A stretch of 64,000 bases of DNA from Pseudomonas quebecensis (GTDB taxonomy: Bacteria; Pseudomonadota; Gammaproteobacteria; Pseudomonadales; Pseudomonadaceae): NCBI RefSeq assembly GCF_026410085.1, contig NZ_CP112866.1, positions 372,001 through 436,000 on the forward strand, written 5' to 3'. The notes under the pieces were generated by a model. The model was not told where the DNA came from and searched no databases. It saw nothing but the letters and a program-made list of their open reading frames with translations. The first letter of the stretch is position 1, and each line of letters opens with the position of its first letter. The position numbers were made by a program, and so were the translations under genes. Shown piece after piece: positions 10,219 through 20,688 of the stretch.

Positions 10219-10395
10219 ATGGCTACCGTTAAAGTAACGCTGATCAAAAGCATGACCGGCCGCATCCCTAACCACAAACTGTGTGTTAAGGGTCTGGGTC
10301 TGCGTCGCATCGGTCACACTGTAGAAGTCCAGGATACTCCCGAGAATCGCGGGATGATCAACAAGGCTTACTACATGCTGCGTGTCGAGGGTTAA
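10219..10395 (+). CDS. rpmD: 50S ribosomal protein L30
   Basis: This is a short gene of 58 codons. It begins [20 protein letters not shown] and ends AYYMLRVEG. The [22 protein letters not shown] stretch (in outline, residues 25-46) is the L30 family signature. It lies between rpsE (2 bp) and rplO (3 bp), exactly the spc-operon position. L30 is a bacterial 50S protein whose loss is tolerated in E. coli. Confidence 0.97.
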
Positions 10396-10398
10396 TCG

Positions 10399-10836
10399 AT
10401 GAAACTCAATGATCTGAGTCCAGCGCCGGGTTCCCGTCGCGAAAAGCATCGTCCGGGCCGTGGTATCGGTAGCGGTTTGGGTAAGACTGGTGGCCGTGGC
10501 CACAAAGGTCAAACCTCCCGCTCCGGTGGCACCATCGCTCCAGGCTTTGAAGGCGGTCAACAGCCGCTGCATCGTCGCCTGCCTAAGTTCGGTTTCGTAT
10601 CCCTGAAAGCTATGGATCGCGCAGAAGTGCGTCTGTCCGAGCTGGCTAAAGTGGAAGGCGACATCGTTACTCTGCAGACCCTGAAAGATGCCAACGTGAT
10701 CAACGTCAACGTACAGCGTGTGAAAATCATGCTGTCCGGTGAAGTGACTCGCGCTGTCACTATCGGCAAGGGAATCGGCGCCACCAAAGGTGCGCGTTCG
10801 GCTATCGAAGCAGCTGGCGGCAAGTTCGAGGAATAA
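10399..10836 (+). CDS. rplO: 50S ribosomal protein L15
   Basis: L15 is a late assembly protein that contacts several 23S domains. The 145-residue protein starts [22 protein letters not shown] and has the glycine-rich [20 protein letters not shown] extension. Its stop TAA abuts the secY ATG at 10837 without a gap, so translation is likely coupled. Confidence 0.98.
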   Translation: MKLNDLSPAPGSRREKHRPGRGIGSGLGKTGGRGHKGQTSRSGGTIAPGFEGGQQPLHRRLPKFGFVSLKAMDRAEVRLSELAKVEGDIVTLQTLKDANVINVNVQRVKIMLSGEVTRAVTIGKGIGATKGARSAIEAAGGKFEE

Positions 10837-12165
10837 ATGGCTAAGCAAGGTGCTCTCTCAGCGCTCGGCAAAGGCGGTATGTCTGAACTCTGGGCTCGTC
10901 TGCGTTTTCTGTTCCTGGCGATTATCGTCTACCGAATAGGCGCACACATCCCGGTTCCAGGTATCAACCCGGACCGACTCGCAGACCTGTTTCGACAGAA
11001 TGAGGGGACCATTCTTAGCTTGTTCAACATGTTTTCCGGCGGCGCGCTGGAACGGATGAGCATCTTTGCGCTGGGGATCATGCCGTATATTTCGGCATCG
11101 ATCATCATGCAACTGATGACCGCCGTCAGCCCGCAGCTGGAGCAGTTGAAGAAGGAAGGTGAAGCTGGCCGTCGCAAGATTAGCCAGTACACCCGCTACG
11201 GCACTGTTATCCTTGCCCTTGTTCAAGCTATCGGCATGTCCGTTGGCCTGGCGGGGCAGGGTGTTGCGTTCACTGGTGACTTTGGCTTCCATTTCGTTGC
11301 GGTATCCACTTTTGTGGCTGGCGCAATGTTCATGATGTGGCTGGGTGAGCAGATTACTGAGCGTGGTGTTGGTAACGGTATCTCGATGTTGATTTTCGCA
11401 GGTATCGTCGCCGGTCTTCCGAGAGCGATTGGGCAGTCTTTCGAGTCTGCACGTCAGGGTGATATCAATATCTTCGCCTTGGTTGCCATCGGTTTGCTGG
11501 CAGTAGCGATTATCGGTTTTGTGGTGTTCATTGAGCGTGGTCAGCGTCGTATTGCTGTTCACTACGCCAAGCGTCAGCAGGGCCGTAAGGTCTTTGCTGC
11601 GCAGACCAGCCACTTGCCGCTGAAAGTGAATATGGCCGGTGTTATTCCGGCAATTTTCGCGAGCAGCATTCTGCTGTTTCCGGCTTCGTTGGGTACCTGG
11701 TTTGGTCAGTCTGAAAATATGGGCTGGCTACAGGACCTCTCTCAGTCGATCGCTCCTGGTCAGCCGTTGAATATTCTGCTGTTTAGTGCAGGGATTATTT
11801 TCTTCTGCTTCTTCTATACGGCGTTGATGTTCAATCCGAAAGACGTAGCGGAAAACCTGAAGAAGTCCGGTGCCTTTATTCCGGGCATTCGTCCAGGTGA
11901 GCAGTCTGCGCGCTACATTGATGGCGTTTTGACTCGCTTGACCCTGTTCGGTGCTCTATATATGACGGCCGTGTGCCTGTTGCCCCAGTTCCTGGTGGTT
12001 GCAGCAAACGTTCCGTTCTACCTTGGCGGGACCTCGTTGCTGATCGTGGTCGTGGTTGTGATGGACTTCATGTCCCAAGTACAATCGCACCTCGTTTCGC
12101 ACCAGTACGAATCCCTGATGAAGAAAGCCAACCTGAAGGGTTACGGCAGCGGCATGTTGCGCTGA
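10837..12165 (+). CDS. secY: Protein translocase channel subunit SecY
   Basis: SecY is the inner-membrane channel of the Sec translocon, working with SecE, SecG and SecA. The 442-residue protein has ten predicted membrane segments. The plug-region motif [11 protein letters not shown] is near residue 45, and the cytosolic loop [10 protein letters not shown] lies between TM4 and TM5. The cytosolic tip [12 protein letters not shown], which contacts SecA and the ribosome, is near residue 355. It is embedded in the spc operon between rplO and rpmJ, the usual position. Confidence 0.98.
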   Translation: MAKQGALSALGKGGMSELWARLRFLFLAIIVYRIGAHIPVPGINPDRLADLFRQNEGTILSLFNMFSGGALERMSIFALGIMPYISASIIMQLMTAVSPQLEQLKKEGEAGRRKISQYTRYGTVILALVQAIGMSVGLAGQGVAFTGDFGFHFVAVSTFVAGAMFMMWLGEQITERGVGNGISMLIFAGIVAGLPRAIGQSFESARQGDINIFALVAIGLLAVAIIGFVVFIERGQRRIAVHYAKRQQGRKVFAAQTSHLPLKVNMAGVIPAIFASSILLFPASLGTWFGQSENMGWLQDLSQSIAPGQPLNILLFSAGIIFFCFFYTALMFNPKDVAENLKKSGAFIPGIRPGEQSARYIDGVLTRLTLFGALYMTAVCLLPQFLVVAANVPFYLGGTSLLIVVVVVMDFMSQVQSHLVSHQYESLMKKANLKGYGSGMLR

Positions 12166-12192
12166 GTACCCATAAGGTTCGAGGAGTTGGTG

Positions 12193-12309
12193 ATGAAAGT
12201 TCGTGCATCGGTGAAAAAGCTGTGCCGTAACTGCAAGATTATTCGCCGCGAAGGTGTTGTTCGAGTAATTTGCAGCGCGGAACCGCGTCACAAACAGCGC
12301 CAAGGCTGA
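12193..12309 (+). CDS. rpmJ: 50S ribosomal protein L36 (zinc-binding type)
   Basis: This is a 38-codon gene encoding [20 protein letters not shown] and ending PRHKQRQG. The CxxC pair (C11, C14), C27 and H32 make the zinc ribbon, so it is the zinc-dependent form. GAGG precedes the ATG at 12193. It is the last gene of the spc operon and is followed by a hairpin. Confidence 0.96.
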
Positions 12310-12326
12310 GTGTGATCCGCTTGAAG

Positions 12327-12350
12327 CCCGGCAGCTAGTGCGCTGCCGGG
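12327..12350 (+). terminator. Terminator-like hairpin between rpmJ and rpsM
   Basis: A perfect 9-bp GC-rich stem (CCCGGCAGC with GCTGCCGGG) with loop TAGTGC is followed by TTGATTATTTGTTATT. The downstream T tract is interrupted, so it may be a partial terminator or an attenuator at the spc/alpha boundary. Confidence 0.65.
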
Positions 12351-12379
12351 TTGATTATTTGTTATTACAGCGATATTAT
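12351..12379 (+). promoter_or_regulatory. Candidate promoter of the alpha operon
   Basis: TTGATT (12351-12356) begins on the base after the hairpin, and TATTAT (12374-12379) follows with 17-bp spacing. Transcription would start about 50 bases before rpsM. The arrangement copies the one upstream of rpsH. Confidence 0.6.
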
Positions 12380-12438
12380 CTCGCGCCCTATTTCTTGGCT
12401 TCCGGGGCGTAGGTAGCTGTCAATTGGAGTCCCACTGA

Positions 12439-12795
12439 ATGGCCCGTATTGCAGGCGTTAACATTCCAGATAACAAGCACACTGTTATCTCGCTGACCTA
12501 CATCTATGGTGTTGGTCGCACTACTGCGCAGAAAATTTGCGCAGTTGCTGGGGTAAACCCAGCCGCTAAGATCAAGGATCTGAGCGACGAGCAGATTGAA
12601 TTGCTGCGTGGCGAAGTGGCGAAGTTCACCACTGAAGGTGACCTGCGTCGCGAAATCAACATGAAAATCAAGCGTTTGATGGACCTCGGTTGCTATCGCG
12701 GTCTGCGTCATCGTCGTGGTCTTCCAGTACGCGGTCAGCGTACCAAGACTAACGCGCGTACCCGTAAAGGTCCGCGTAAGCCGATCCGCAAGTAA
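12439..12795 (+). CDS. rpsM: 30S ribosomal protein S13
   Basis: S13 is in the 30S head and contacts the 50S subunit and P-site tRNA. The 118-residue protein begins [26 protein letters not shown] and has the C-terminal [22 protein letters not shown] tail. It is the first gene of the alpha operon. The predicted leader contains a 5-bp stem (CGCCC at 12384 with GGGCG at 12405). S4 autoregulates this operon in E. coli, but I cannot confirm an S4 site here. Confidence 0.98.
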   Translation: MARIAGVNIPDNKHTVISLTYIYGVGRTTAQKICAVAGVNPAAKIKDLSDEQIELLRGEVAKFTTEGDLRREINMKIKRLMDLGCYRGLRHRRGLPVRGQRTKTNARTRKGPRKPIRK

Positions 12796-12825
12796 TCGCC
12801 CCAGCGAATCGACAGGAAAATTATC

Positions 12826-13215
12826 ATGGCAAAACCTGCTGCTCGTCCTCGTAAAAAAGTTAAAAAGACAGTGGTTGATGGCATCGCCCACATCCATGCT
12901 TCTTTTAACAACACCATCGTGACCATCACCGACCGTCAAGGTAACGCGCTTTCTTGGGCTACCTCCGGTGGTTCGGGTTTCCGCGGTTCCCGCAAGTCCA
13001 CCCCGTTTGCTGCTCAAGTAGCTGCTGAACGTGCTGGTCAAGCTGCGCTGGAATACGGCCTGAAAAACCTCGACGTTAACGTCAAAGGTCCAGGTCCGGG
13101 TCGTGAGTCTGCTGTCCGTGCTTTGAACGGCTGTGGCTATAAGATCGCCAGCATCACCGACGTGACGCCAATCCCGCACAACGGGTGCCGTCCGCCGAAG
13201 AAGCGCCGCGTGTAA
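12826..13215 (+). CDS. rpsK: 30S ribosomal protein S11
   Basis: S11 lies in the 30S platform near the Shine-Dalgarno helix. The 129-residue protein has the conserved [19 protein letters not shown] and the C-terminal [18 protein letters not shown]. The start ATG at 12826 follows ACAGGAAAATTATC. It is followed after 18 bp by rpsD. Confidence 0.98.
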   Translation: MAKPAARPRKKVKKTVVDGIAHIHASFNNTIVTITDRQGNALSWATSGGSGFRGSRKSTPFAAQVAAERAGQAALEYGLKNLDVNVKGPGPGRESAVRALNGCGYKIASITDVTPIPHNGCRPPKKRRV

Positions 13216-13233
13216 TCCAGGAGATTGTAAAGA

Positions 13234-13854
13234 ATGGCTCGTTACATTGGTCCAAAATGCAAACTCGCTCGTCGCGAGGGCACCGATCTCTTCCTGAAGA
13301 GCGGCGTGCGCGCGATCGAATCGAAGTGCAACATCGAAGCAGCACCTGGCATCCACGGCCAACGCCGCGGTCGCCAGTCCGATTACGGCACCCAACTGCG
13401 TGAAAAGCAGAAGGTCCGTCGTATCTACGGCGTTCTCGAGCGTCAGTTCAGCGGCTACTACAAAGAAGCTGCTGGCAAGAAAGGTGCAACCGGTGAAAAC
13501 CTGCTGCAACTGCTCGAATGCCGTCTGGACAACGTTGTATACCGTATGGGCTTTGGTTCGACTCGTGCCGAATCCCGTCAGCTGGTATCGCACAAGTCGA
13601 TCAGCGTTAACGGTCAGACCGTAAACGTTCCGTCTTACCAGGTTCGTGCTGGTGACGTGGTCGCAGTTCGCGAGAAAGCTAAAAACCAACTTCGCATTGT
13701 CCAAGCTCTCGATCTGTGTGCCCAACGTGGCCGCGTAGAATGGGTAGAAGTAGACACTGAGAAGAAGTCGGGCGTTTTCAAGAACGTTCCAGCTCGCAGT
13801 GATCTGTCCGCCGACATCAACGAAAGCCTGATTGTCGAGCTCTACTCCAAGTAA
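13234..13854 (+). CDS. rpsD: 30S ribosomal protein S4
   Basis: S4 is a primary 16S 5'-domain binder and, in E. coli, the repressor of the alpha operon. The 206-residue protein begins [23 protein letters not shown] and has the S4 RNA-binding domain from about residue 95 ([28 protein letters not shown]). Like most gamma-proteobacterial S4 it lacks the N-terminal zinc cysteine cluster. Confidence 0.98.
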   Translation: MARYIGPKCKLARREGTDLFLKSGVRAIESKCNIEAAPGIHGQRRGRQSDYGTQLREKQKVRRIYGVLERQFSGYYKEAAGKKGATGENLLQLLECRLDNVVYRMGFGSTRAESRQLVSHKSISVNGQTVNVPSYQVRAGDVVAVREKAKNQLRIVQALDLCAQRGRVEWVEVDTEKKSGVFKNVPARSDLSADINESLIVELYSK

Positions 13855-13876
13855 GGGCTAGAAAATAGGTGCATCC

Positions 13877-14878
13877 ATGCAGATTTCGGTAAATGAGTTC
13901 CTGACACCCCGCCATATTGATGTGCAGGTTGTCAGTCCAACCCGCGCCAAGATCACTCTCGAGCCTCTCGAGCGTGGTTTTGGCCACACCCTGGGCAACG
14001 CGCTGCGCCGCATCCTGTTGTCCTCAATGCCCGGCTGTGCAGTAGTCGAGGCCGAGATTGACGGTGTGCTCCACGAGTACAGCGCCATCGAAGGTGTACA
14101 GGAAGACGTAATTGAAATCCTGTTGAACCTTAAAGGTCTGGCTATCAAGCTGCACGGCCGTGACGAAGTTACGCTGACCTTGTCGAAGAAGGGTTCGGGG
14201 GTGGTTACCGCTGCCGATATTCAGCTGGATCATGATGTCGAGATCGTTAACCCCGATCACGTAATCGCTAACCTGGCGTCTAACGGCGCCCTGAACATGA
14301 AGCTCACCGTAGCTCGTGGTCGTGGTTATGAACCGGCCGACTCGCGTCAGAGCGATGAAGACGAAAGCCGCAGCATTGGTCGCTTGCAGCTTGACTCTTC
14401 GTTCAGCCCGGTTCGCCGTATCGCATACGTGGTGGAAAACGCCCGTGTCGAGCAGCGTACTAACCTGGACAAGCTGGTTATTGATCTGGAAACCAACGGT
14501 ACCCTGGATCCTGAAGAGGCTATCCGCCGCGCTGCAACCATTCTGCAACAGCAGTTGGCTGCGTTCGTCGACCTCAAAGGTGACAGCGAACCAGTGGTAA
14601 TCGAGCAGGAAGACGAGATCGATCCGATCCTGCTTCGCCCGGTTGACGATCTGGAACTGACTGTACGTTCGGCTAACTGCCTTAAGGCGGAAAACATTTA
14701 CTACATCGGCGACCTGATTCAGCGTACCGAAGTAGAACTGTTGAAGACTCCGAACCTGGGCAAGAAATCCTTGACTGAAATCAAGGACGTTCTGGCCTCC
14801 CGCGGTCTGTCCCTCGGCATGCGCCTCGACAACTGGCCGCCTGCAAGTCTTAAGAAGGACGACAAGGCGACTGCCTGA
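13877..14878 (+). CDS. rpoA: RNA polymerase subunit alpha
   Basis: Alpha dimerises to start RNA polymerase assembly and contacts UP elements and activators. In the 333-residue protein the N-terminal assembly domain covers about residues 1-233 ([22 protein letters not shown] is the dimer interface). The C-terminal DNA-binding domain has [14 protein letters not shown] and [15 protein letters not shown]. It lies between rpsD and rplQ as in other gamma-proteobacteria. Confidence 0.99.
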   Translation: MQISVNEFLTPRHIDVQVVSPTRAKITLEPLERGFGHTLGNALRRILLSSMPGCAVVEAEIDGVLHEYSAIEGVQEDVIEILLNLKGLAIKLHGRDEVTLTLSKKGSGVVTAADIQLDHDVEIVNPDHVIANLASNGALNMKLTVARGRGYEPADSRQSDEDESRSIGRLQLDSSFSPVRRIAYVVENARVEQRTNLDKLVIDLETNGTLDPEEAIRRAATILQQQLAAFVDLKGDSEPVVIEQEDEIDPILLRPVDDLELTVRSANCLKAENIYYIGDLIQRTEVELLKTPNLGKKSLTEIKDVLASRGLSLGMRLDNWPPASLKKDDKATA

Positions 14879-14919
14879 TCGTCGTAATCACCGAACGTGA
14901 GTTTGGTAAGGAATGAACC

Positions 14920-15306
14920 ATGCGTCATCGTAAAAGTGGTCGTCACCTGAGCCGTACCAGCTCGCACCGCAAGGCCATGTTCCAAAACATGGCGGTGTCG
15001 CTGTTCGAGCACGAGCTGATCAAAACTACACTGCCGAAAGCTAAAGAACTGCGTCGCGTTGCTGAGCCGCTGATCACTTTGGCTAAGACAGACAGCCTGG
15101 CTAACCGCCGTCTGGCTTTCGACCGTACTCGTTCGAAAGCTATCGTTGGTAAGCTCTTCAACGACCTGGGCAAGCGCTACGCTACCCGTGAGGGTGGCTA
15201 CCTGCGCATCCTCAAGTGCGGTTTCCGCGCTGGCGACAACGCGCCTATGGCGTACGTCGAGTTGGTTGATCGTGCTACTGCTGGCGAAGCTGTAAGCGCC
15301 GAGTAA
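14920..15306 (+). CDS. rplQ: 50S ribosomal protein L17
   Basis: L17 is near the tunnel exit on the 50S solvent side. The 128-residue protein begins [20 protein letters not shown] and contains [28 protein letters not shown], the family core. It is the last gene of the ribosomal cluster and ends 22 bp before a strong terminator. Confidence 0.98.
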
Positions 15307-15326
15307 GACGACAGTCTGTAACGAAG

Positions 15327-15349
15327 AACCGGGCCTTGCCCGGTTTTTT
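15327..15349 (+). terminator. Terminator of the ribosomal cluster
   Basis: The stem ACCGGGC with GCCCGGT (loop CTT) is followed by TTTTTTG. It is a clear Rho-independent terminator after rplQ. Confidence 0.9.
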
Positions 15350-15443
15350 GTGGGCGTGATAAAAGCGCGAATGTACAAGCTTCCTCCAGCAGCGCTTGGC
15401 ACTATCGTATCGGAACTTGTTGGTAGTTATTTTCTATTGATGT

Positions 15444-15465
15444 CTACAATTTAATGAATTTGTAG
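15444..15465. promoter_or_regulatory. Palindrome upstream of katA, candidate operator
   Basis: CTACAA and TTGTAG lie 10 bp apart in a 22-bp near-palindrome, 74 bp before the katA start and in AT-rich DNA. Just upstream is GTAG-N7-CTAT (15423-15437), which resembles one half of an OxyR site (ATAG-N7-CTAT). katA is peroxide-induced in many Pseudomonas. Which protein binds is not shown by the sequence. Confidence 0.4.
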
Positions 15466-15539
15466 GTGTCAGGTGGTTGATCAATACTTCCTCCAAGCCG
15501 ATTAGCCGGCAGCTCCATCTGACCTGAGGAAAATTGAGC

Positions 15540-16988
15540 ATGAGCCAGAATAAAATCCTTACCACCGCCAGTGGTGCACCCGTTGCGGATAATCAGAACT
15601 CCCGCTCCGCCGGCCCGCGCGGACCATTGTTGCTCGATGATTTTCATCTGATCGAGAAGCTCGCCCACTTCAACCGTGAGAACATTCCCGAACGCCGCGT
15701 CCACGCTAAAGGCTCGGGTGCATATGGCACGTTCACTGTGACCCGCGACATCACTCAATACACCAGTGCCAAGCTGTTTTCAGCGGTGGGCAAACAGACC
15801 CCGACTTTCCTGCGTTTCTCCACTGTGGGCGGTGAGCGTGGCTCGGCTGATACTGAGCGTGACCCCCGCGGTTTCGCCTTGAAGTTCTATACCGAAGAGG
15901 GCAACTGGGACATCGTGGGTAACAACACGCCAGTGTTCTTCATTCGCGACCCGCTGAAATTCCCAGACTTTATCCATACTCAAAAACGCCTGCCGCAAAG
16001 CAATCTGAAAAGCGCGCAAATGATGTGGGACTTCTGGTCGCACTCTCCAGAAGCACTGCACCAGGTCACGATTTTGTTCTCTGACCGCGGTATCCCTGAT
16101 GGCTATCGTCACATGCATGGCTTCGGTAGCCATACCTACAGCTTGATCAACGCCCAGGGTGAGCGGCACTGGGTCAAATGGCACTACAAGACCAAGCAGG
16201 GCATCAAGAACCTCACGCCTGCAGAAGCCGCGCGTTTAGCGGGTACTGATCCTGATTACGCTCAGCGTGACCTGTTCGGGGCAATCGAGCGTGGTGACTT
16301 CCCGAAATGGCGCGTCTGCATCCAGATCATGACCGAAGCCCAAGCCAATGTTCATTACGAGAACCCTTTCGACGTGACTAAAACCTGGTCGCAAAAGGAG
16401 TTTCCGTTGATCGAAGTCGGCGAACTGGAGCTTAACCGTAACCCGCAAAATTACTTCGCTGAAGTAGAGCAAGCTGCGTTCGGTCCAAGCAATATGGTTC
16501 CGGGTGTGGGCTTGTCGCCCGACCGCATGCTGCAAGGTCGTGTATTTGCCTACGCAGATGCGCACCGCTACCGTGTCGGAACCAACCATCAGCAGCTGCC
16601 AGTGAATGCGCCGCGCAGCCCGGTGAATAGCTACCAGCGTGACGGCTCCATGGCCTTCGGTAGTAATGGCGGGGCGGCTCCCAACTACGAACCGAACAGC
16701 TATTCCGACGCGCCGAAACAGGCGCCTCAATATGCTGAACCCGCGTTGGCATTGAGCGGTGCGGCGGACCGCTACGATCATCGCGAAGACACCGACTACT
16801 ACAGCCACGCCGGTGCGCTGTTCCGGCTGATGAACGATGAGCAGAAAGCTCTGCTCATCAACAACATTGCCGGTGCGATGTCTGGGGTTTCGAGTGATGT
16901 AGTTCAGCGTCAACTGCACCACTTCTACAAGGCGGACCCCGCTTATGGAGAAGCAATCGCAAAGGCGTTGGGTGTATCGCTTAACTGA
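15540..16988 (+). CDS. katA: Haem catalase, clade 3 (KatA type)
   Basis: The protein splits hydrogen peroxide to water and oxygen in the cytoplasm. It has 482 residues, the length of P. aeruginosa KatA. The active-site signature [17 protein letters not shown] carries the distal His at residue 55, and [14 protein letters not shown] carries the haem-ligand Tyr. The ATG at 15540 has GAGGAAA about 7 bases upstream; a TTG two codons earlier is less likely. The ferritin gene follows on the same strand after its own terminator, so iron storage and peroxide defence are adjacent. A palindrome and an OxyR-like half-site lie in the 190-bp upstream gap. Confidence 0.95.
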   Translation: MSQNKILTTASGAPVADNQNSRSAGPRGPLLLDDFHLIEKLAHFNRENIPERRVHAKGSGAYGTFTVTRDITQYTSAKLFSAVGKQTPTFLRFSTVGGERGSADTERDPRGFALKFYTEEGNWDIVGNNTPVFFIRDPLKFPDFIHTQKRLPQSNLKSAQMMWDFWSHSPEALHQVTILFSDRGIPDGYRHMHGFGSHTYSLINAQGERHWVKWHYKTKQGIKNLTPAEAARLAGTDPDYAQRDLFGAIERGDFPKWRVCIQIMTEAQANVHYENPFDVTKTWSQKEFPLIEVGELELNRNPQNYFAEVEQAAFGPSNMVPGVGLSPDRMLQGRVFAYADAHRYRVGTNHQQLPVNAPRSPVNSYQRDGSMAFGSNGGAAPNYEPNSYSDAPKQAPQYAEPALALSGAADRYDHREDTDYYSHAGALFRLMNDEQKALLINNIAGAMSGVSSDVVQRQLHHFYKADPAYGEAIAKALGVSLN

Positions 16989-17006
16989 CTCTAAACGAGA
17001 AGCAGA

Positions 17007-17031
17007 ACCGCCCTCATTTGGGCGGTTTTTG
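17007..17031 (+). terminator. Terminator after katA
   Basis: ACCGCCC pairs with GGGCGGT (loop TCATTT), followed by a T5 run. It lies 18 bp after the katA stop. Confidence 0.85.
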
Positions 17032-17143
17032 CGTTATTTCAGCTAGGTTTCTCTGAAAAACTTCGCTTTTCTGCCGTTGGTCCCGTGACCTTCGGCGCAG
17101 CATGGTTCAAACTACAGACTTTCAAGCAGGGAGATGTAGGGCG

Positions 17144-17608
17144 ATGCAAGGTCACCCCGACGTAATCGATTACCTCAACACGTTGCTGACGGGCGAACTG
17201 GCTGCTCGTGACCAATATTTCATCCATTCACGCATGTACGAAGACTGGGGCTTTACCGAGCTCTACGAGCGTATCAACCACGAAATGGAAGAAGAGGCAC
17301 AACACGCCGACGCGCTGATGCGCCGTATCCTGATGCTCGAAGGCACGCCACGCATGCGCCCCGATGACTTGGATGTCGGGACCACCGTACCAGACATGCT
17401 CGCGGCCGACCTTCGCCTGGAGTACAAAGTACGTGCCGCGCTCTGCAAGGGCATTGAGTTGTGCGAACAGCACAACGACTACGTCACCCGGGAAATCCTG
17501 CGTGTACAGTTGAACGATACCGAAGAAGATCACACCTACTGGCTGGAGAAGCAGTTGGGCCTGATCAAGTTGATTGGCCTGGAAAATTACCTGCAATCGC
17601 AGTTCTGA
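17144..17608 (+). CDS. ftnA: Bacterial ferritin, FtnA type (often annotated bacterioferritin)
   Basis: This is an iron-storage protein that forms a 24-subunit shell and oxidises Fe(II) at a di-iron centre. The 154-residue protein begins [20 protein letters not shown]. The ferroxidase ligands E18, E51, H54, E93, E127 and H130 are all present. Position 52, where haem-binding bacterioferritins have the axial Met, is Ala (EEAQHAD). It therefore probably does not bind haem, as known for the P. aeruginosa protein at this locus, once called BfrA and now FtnA. The ATG at 17144 follows GGGAG; an upstream in-frame ATG at 17102 lacks support. It is adjacent to katA, as in P. aeruginosa. Confidence 0.93.
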   Translation: MQGHPDVIDYLNTLLTGELAARDQYFIHSRMYEDWGFTELYERINHEMEEEAQHADALMRRILMLEGTPRMRPDDLDVGTTVPDMLAADLRLEYKVRAALCKGIELCEQHNDYVTREILRVQLNDTEEDHTYWLEKQLGLIKLIGLENYLQSQF

Positions 17609-17620
17609 TTCTCGGCTATA

Positions 17621-17660
17621 AAAAAAGCCCCTGCCACCGATGAGGTGACAGGGGCTTTTT
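17621..17660. terminator. Bidirectional terminator between ftnA and uvrA
   Basis: AAAAAGCCCCTGCCACC and GGTGACAGGGGCTTTTT form a long stem with one mismatch. A and T runs on either side allow it to work for both convergent genes. Confidence 0.9.
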
Positions 17661-17675
17661 ACTACACCCGATAAA

Positions 17676-20510
17676 TCAGGTTCGATCACGTTCCAGCAAG
17701 GGTTTCAAATAGTAACCCGTGTGCGATTGCGACATCTCGGAAACCTGCTCCGGCGTGCCCACTGCGATGATCTGGCCGCCCTTGGAGCCACCTTCCGGCC
17801 CAAGGTCCACCAGCCAGTCGGCTGTCTTGATTACATCCAGGTTGTGTTCGATCACCACCACGGTATTGCCATGGTCGCGGAGCCGGTGCAGTACATCCAG
17901 CAGCTGCTGGATATCCGCAAAGTGCAGACCGGTGGTTGGCTCATCGAGGATGTACAGGGTCTTGCCGGTATCGCGCTTGGACAGCTCGCGAGACAACTTC
18001 ACCCGTTGCGCCTCACCGCCCGATAACGTAGTCGCCGACTGCCCCAGCTTGATATACGACAAGCCTACATCCATCAAAGTCTGCAGCTTGCGCGCCAGCG
18101 CCGGAACCGCGTCGAAGAACTCCCGCGCCTCTTCGATCGTCATCTCGAGGGTTTCGTGGATGCTCTTGCCCTTGTATTTGATCTCAAGGGTTTCACGGTT
18201 GTAGCGCTTGCTCTTGCACACATCGCACGGCACATAGATGTCCGGCAGAAAGTGCATTTCCACCTTGATCAGGCCATCGCCCTGGCAGGCTTCGCAGCGG
18301 CCACCCTTCACGTTGAATGAGAACCGCCCAGGCCCATAGCCACGGGAGCGCGACTCAGGGACGCCCGCGAACAATTCTCGAATTGGCGTAAACAGCCCGG
18401 TGTAGGTCGCCGGATTAGAACGCGGCGTGCGTCCGATCGGGCTTTGGTCGATATCGACCACCTTATCCAGGTGTTCCAGGCCCTTGATGCTGTCGTGAGC
18501 CGCCGCTTCGAGCGTGGTCGCGCCATTCAAGGCGGTGGCACTCAAAGGGAACAGCGTGTTGTTGATCAGCGTCGACTTGCCGGACCCGGAAACCCCGGTC
18601 ACGCAGGTGAGCAGGCCCAACGGAATTTCCAGATCGACATTACGCAGGTTGTTGCCGCGCGCGCCCTTGAGGTGCAATGCCATTTTCTTGTTGCGCGGTG
18701 TGCGTTTGGCCGGCACTTCTATCTTCACCCGCCCCGACAGATATTTGCCTGTCAGCGAGTCCGGGTGAGCCATGACCTCGGCGGGTGTGCCCTCGGCGAC
18801 AATATGCCCACCATGCACGCCGGCGCCGGGGCCGATGTCGACCACATAATCCGCCAGGCGGATCGCGTCTTCATCGTGCTCCACCACGATCACCGTGTTA
18901 CCGATATCGCGCAGATGTTTGAGCGTGCCCAGCAACCGGTCGTTATCGCGCTGGTGCAAGCCGATCGACGGTTCGTCGAGGATGTAAAGTACGCCCACAA
19001 GTCCCGCGCCGATCTGACTGGCAAGGCGAATGCGCTGGGCTTCACCGCCGGACAGCGTGTCCGCACTGCGATCCAACGAAAGGTAGTCCAGGCCCACGTT
19101 CACCAGGAACTGCAAGCGTTCGCGGATTTCCTTAAGGATCTTGTCGGCAATTTCCCCGCGACGCCCGGTAAGCTTGAGCTCACCAAAGTATTCACAGGCA
19201 TCGCCAATCGGCAGGTTGGTCACCGCCGGCAGGGTCTTCTCACCGACCCAGACATGACGCGCCTCGCGACGCAGGCGCGTACCCCGGCAATCCGGGCACG
19301 GCTGGGTGCTGAGGAACTTTGCCAGTTCCTCGCGCACGCTGGCCGACTCGGTCTCGCGATAGCGGCGCTCCAGGTTCGGCACGATGCCTTCGAACGGGTG
19401 AGAGCGCTTGACGATATCGCCACGGTCGTTCAAGTACTTGAAATCGACATTCTGCGAGCCGCTGCCGTTGAGAATGACCTTCTGCTGGTCCGAAGGCAGT
19501 TGGTTGAACGGCACTTCCAGGCTGAACTTATAGTGGGACGCCAGCGAGCCGAGCATCTGGAAGTAATAGACGTTGCGCCTGTCCCAGCCGCGAATCGCGC
19601 CTTCGGCAAGTGTCAGATCACCATTGACCAGGCGCTTGATATCGAAGAATTGCTTAACTCCCAGACCATCGCAGGTCGGGCAGGCGCCGGCCGGGTTGTT
19701 AAAGGAAAACAGCTTGGGTTCCAGCTCGCTGATGGCGTGGCCGCAGATCGGGCAGGCGAAGCGCGCGGAGAAGATGATCTCTTCGCCCGGTTCGTCATCC
19801 ATCGGAGCGACCAGCGCAATACCGTCCGCCAGCTTCAATGCGGTTTCAAAAGATTCCGCCAGGCGTTGCTGCAGGTCGGCTCGCACTTTGAAGCGGTCGA
19901 CCACAACATCGATAGAATGCTTCTTCTGCTTGTCGAGCTTCGGCGCTTCATCCAGCTCATAGAGCTTGCCGTTGATGCGAGCCCGCACGAAGCCCTGGGC
20001 GCGCAGCTCTTCGAATACGGAAAGGTGTTCACCCTTGCGCTCGCGGATCACCGGCGCCAGCAGCATCAACTTGGCGCCTTCGGGCTGCGCCAATACCAGG
20101 TCGACCATCTGGCTGACGGTCTGGGCTTCCAGGGGAATGTCGTGGTCCGGGCAGCGGGGGATACCTACCCGCGCGTACAGCAGGCGCAGGTAGTCATAGA
20201 TTTCGGTAATGGTGCCCACGGTGGAGCGCGGGTTATGGGAGGTCGACTTCTGTTCGATGGAAATGGCCGGCGACAGACCTTCGATGGTGTCGACGTCGGG
20301 CTTTTCCATCATCGACAGGAACTGGCGGGCGTAGGCCGACAGCGACTCCACGTAGCGACGCTGACCTTCGGCATACAGCGTATCGAATGCCAGGGACGAT
20401 TTGCCGGACCCGGACAGGCCGGTGATCACGATCAGTTTGTCCCGCGGCAGGGTCAGGTCGATGTTCTTCAGGTTGTGGGTTCTAGCCCCACGAATCAGGA
20501 TCTTGTCCAA
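17676..20510 (-). CDS. uvrA: Excinuclease ABC subunit A
   Basis: UvrA is the damage-recognition ATPase of nucleotide excision repair and loads UvrB. It has 944 residues with two ABC ATPase modules. The first Walker A is [13 protein letters not shown] (about residue 31) and the second [10 protein letters not shown]. Both signature motifs LSGGEAQRI and LSGGEAQRV are present, and zinc-finger cysteine pairs occur at CPICG/CPTCDG and CEACQG/CDVC. I choose TTG at 20510 as the start (GAGG five bases upstream), which yields [13 protein letters not shown] and the family length; an upstream ATG would add about 92 residues without family support. A LexA-like box lies upstream. Confidence 0.96.
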   Translation of the reverse strand: MDKILIRGARTHNLKNIDLTLPRDKLIVITGLSGSGKSSLAFDTLYAEGQRRYVESLSAYARQFLSMMEKPDVDTIEGLSPAISIEQKSTSHNPRSTVGTITEIYDYLRLLYARVGIPRCPDHDIPLEAQTVSQMVDLVLAQPEGAKLMLLAPVIRERKGEHLSVFEELRAQGFVRARINGKLYELDEAPKLDKQKKHSIDVVVDRFKVRADLQQRLAESFETALKLADGIALVAPMDDEPGEEIIFSARFACPICGHAISELEPKLFSFNNPAGACPTCDGLGVKQFFDIKRLVNGDLTLAEGAIRGWDRRNVYYFQMLGSLASHYKFSLEVPFNQLPSDQQKVILNGSGSQNVDFKYLNDRGDIVKRSHPFEGIVPNLERRYRETESASVREELAKFLSTQPCPDCRGTRLRREARHVWVGEKTLPAVTNLPIGDACEYFGELKLTGRRGEIADKILKEIRERLQFLVNVGLDYLSLDRSADTLSGGEAQRIRLASQIGAGLVGVLYILDEPSIGLHQRDNDRLLGTLKHLRDIGNTVIVVEHDEDAIRLADYVVDIGPGAGVHGGHIVAEGTPAEVMAHPDSLTGKYLSGRVKIEVPAKRTPRNKKMALHLKGARGNNLRNVDLEIPLGLLTCVTGVSGSGKSTLINNTLFPLSATALNGATTLEAAAHDSIKGLEHLDKVVDIDQSPIGRTPRSNPATYTGLFTPIRELFAGVPESRSRGYGPGRFSFNVKGGRCEACQGDGLIKVEMHFLPDIYVPCDVCKSKRYNRETLEIKYKGKSIHETLEMTIEEAREFFDAVPALARKLQTLMDVGLSYIKLGQSATTLSGGEAQRVKLSRELSKRDTGKTLYILDEPTTGLHFADIQQLLDVLHRLRDHGNTVVVIEHNLDVIKTADWLVDLGPEGGSKGGQIIAVGTPEQVSEMSQSHTGYYLKPLLERDRT

Positions 20511-20560
20511 GATGGCCTCGCACGGCGGGCGTAAATAATGCCGGAGTATACGGCTAAAGA

Positions 20561-20576
20561 CTGGATGAATATACAC
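20561..20576 (-). promoter_or_regulatory. LexA (SOS) box upstream of uvrA
   Basis: On the minus strand the 16-mer GTGTATATTCATCCAG matches 12 of 16 positions of the LexA consensus CTGTATATATATACAG. It is immediately preceded by TTGACA (20577-20582), a good -35 hexamer, and lies about 50 bp from the uvrA start. uvrA is SOS-regulated in E. coli. Confidence 0.6.
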
Positions 20577-20688
20577 TGTCAAAAGGCCGCTTGCAGCCTT
20601 ACATGAAAGCTGCGCGGCAAACCGCCGCATATACCCTCTCAATCGATGGGACTGGTAGAATCGCCGCCGGTTCACACGAGGTTTTTCC

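Noticed and set aside
18444..20534. 696-codon open frame on the plus strand
   Set aside because: It lies entirely antisense to uvrA; long antisense frames are common in high-GC genes, and its translation has no family features.
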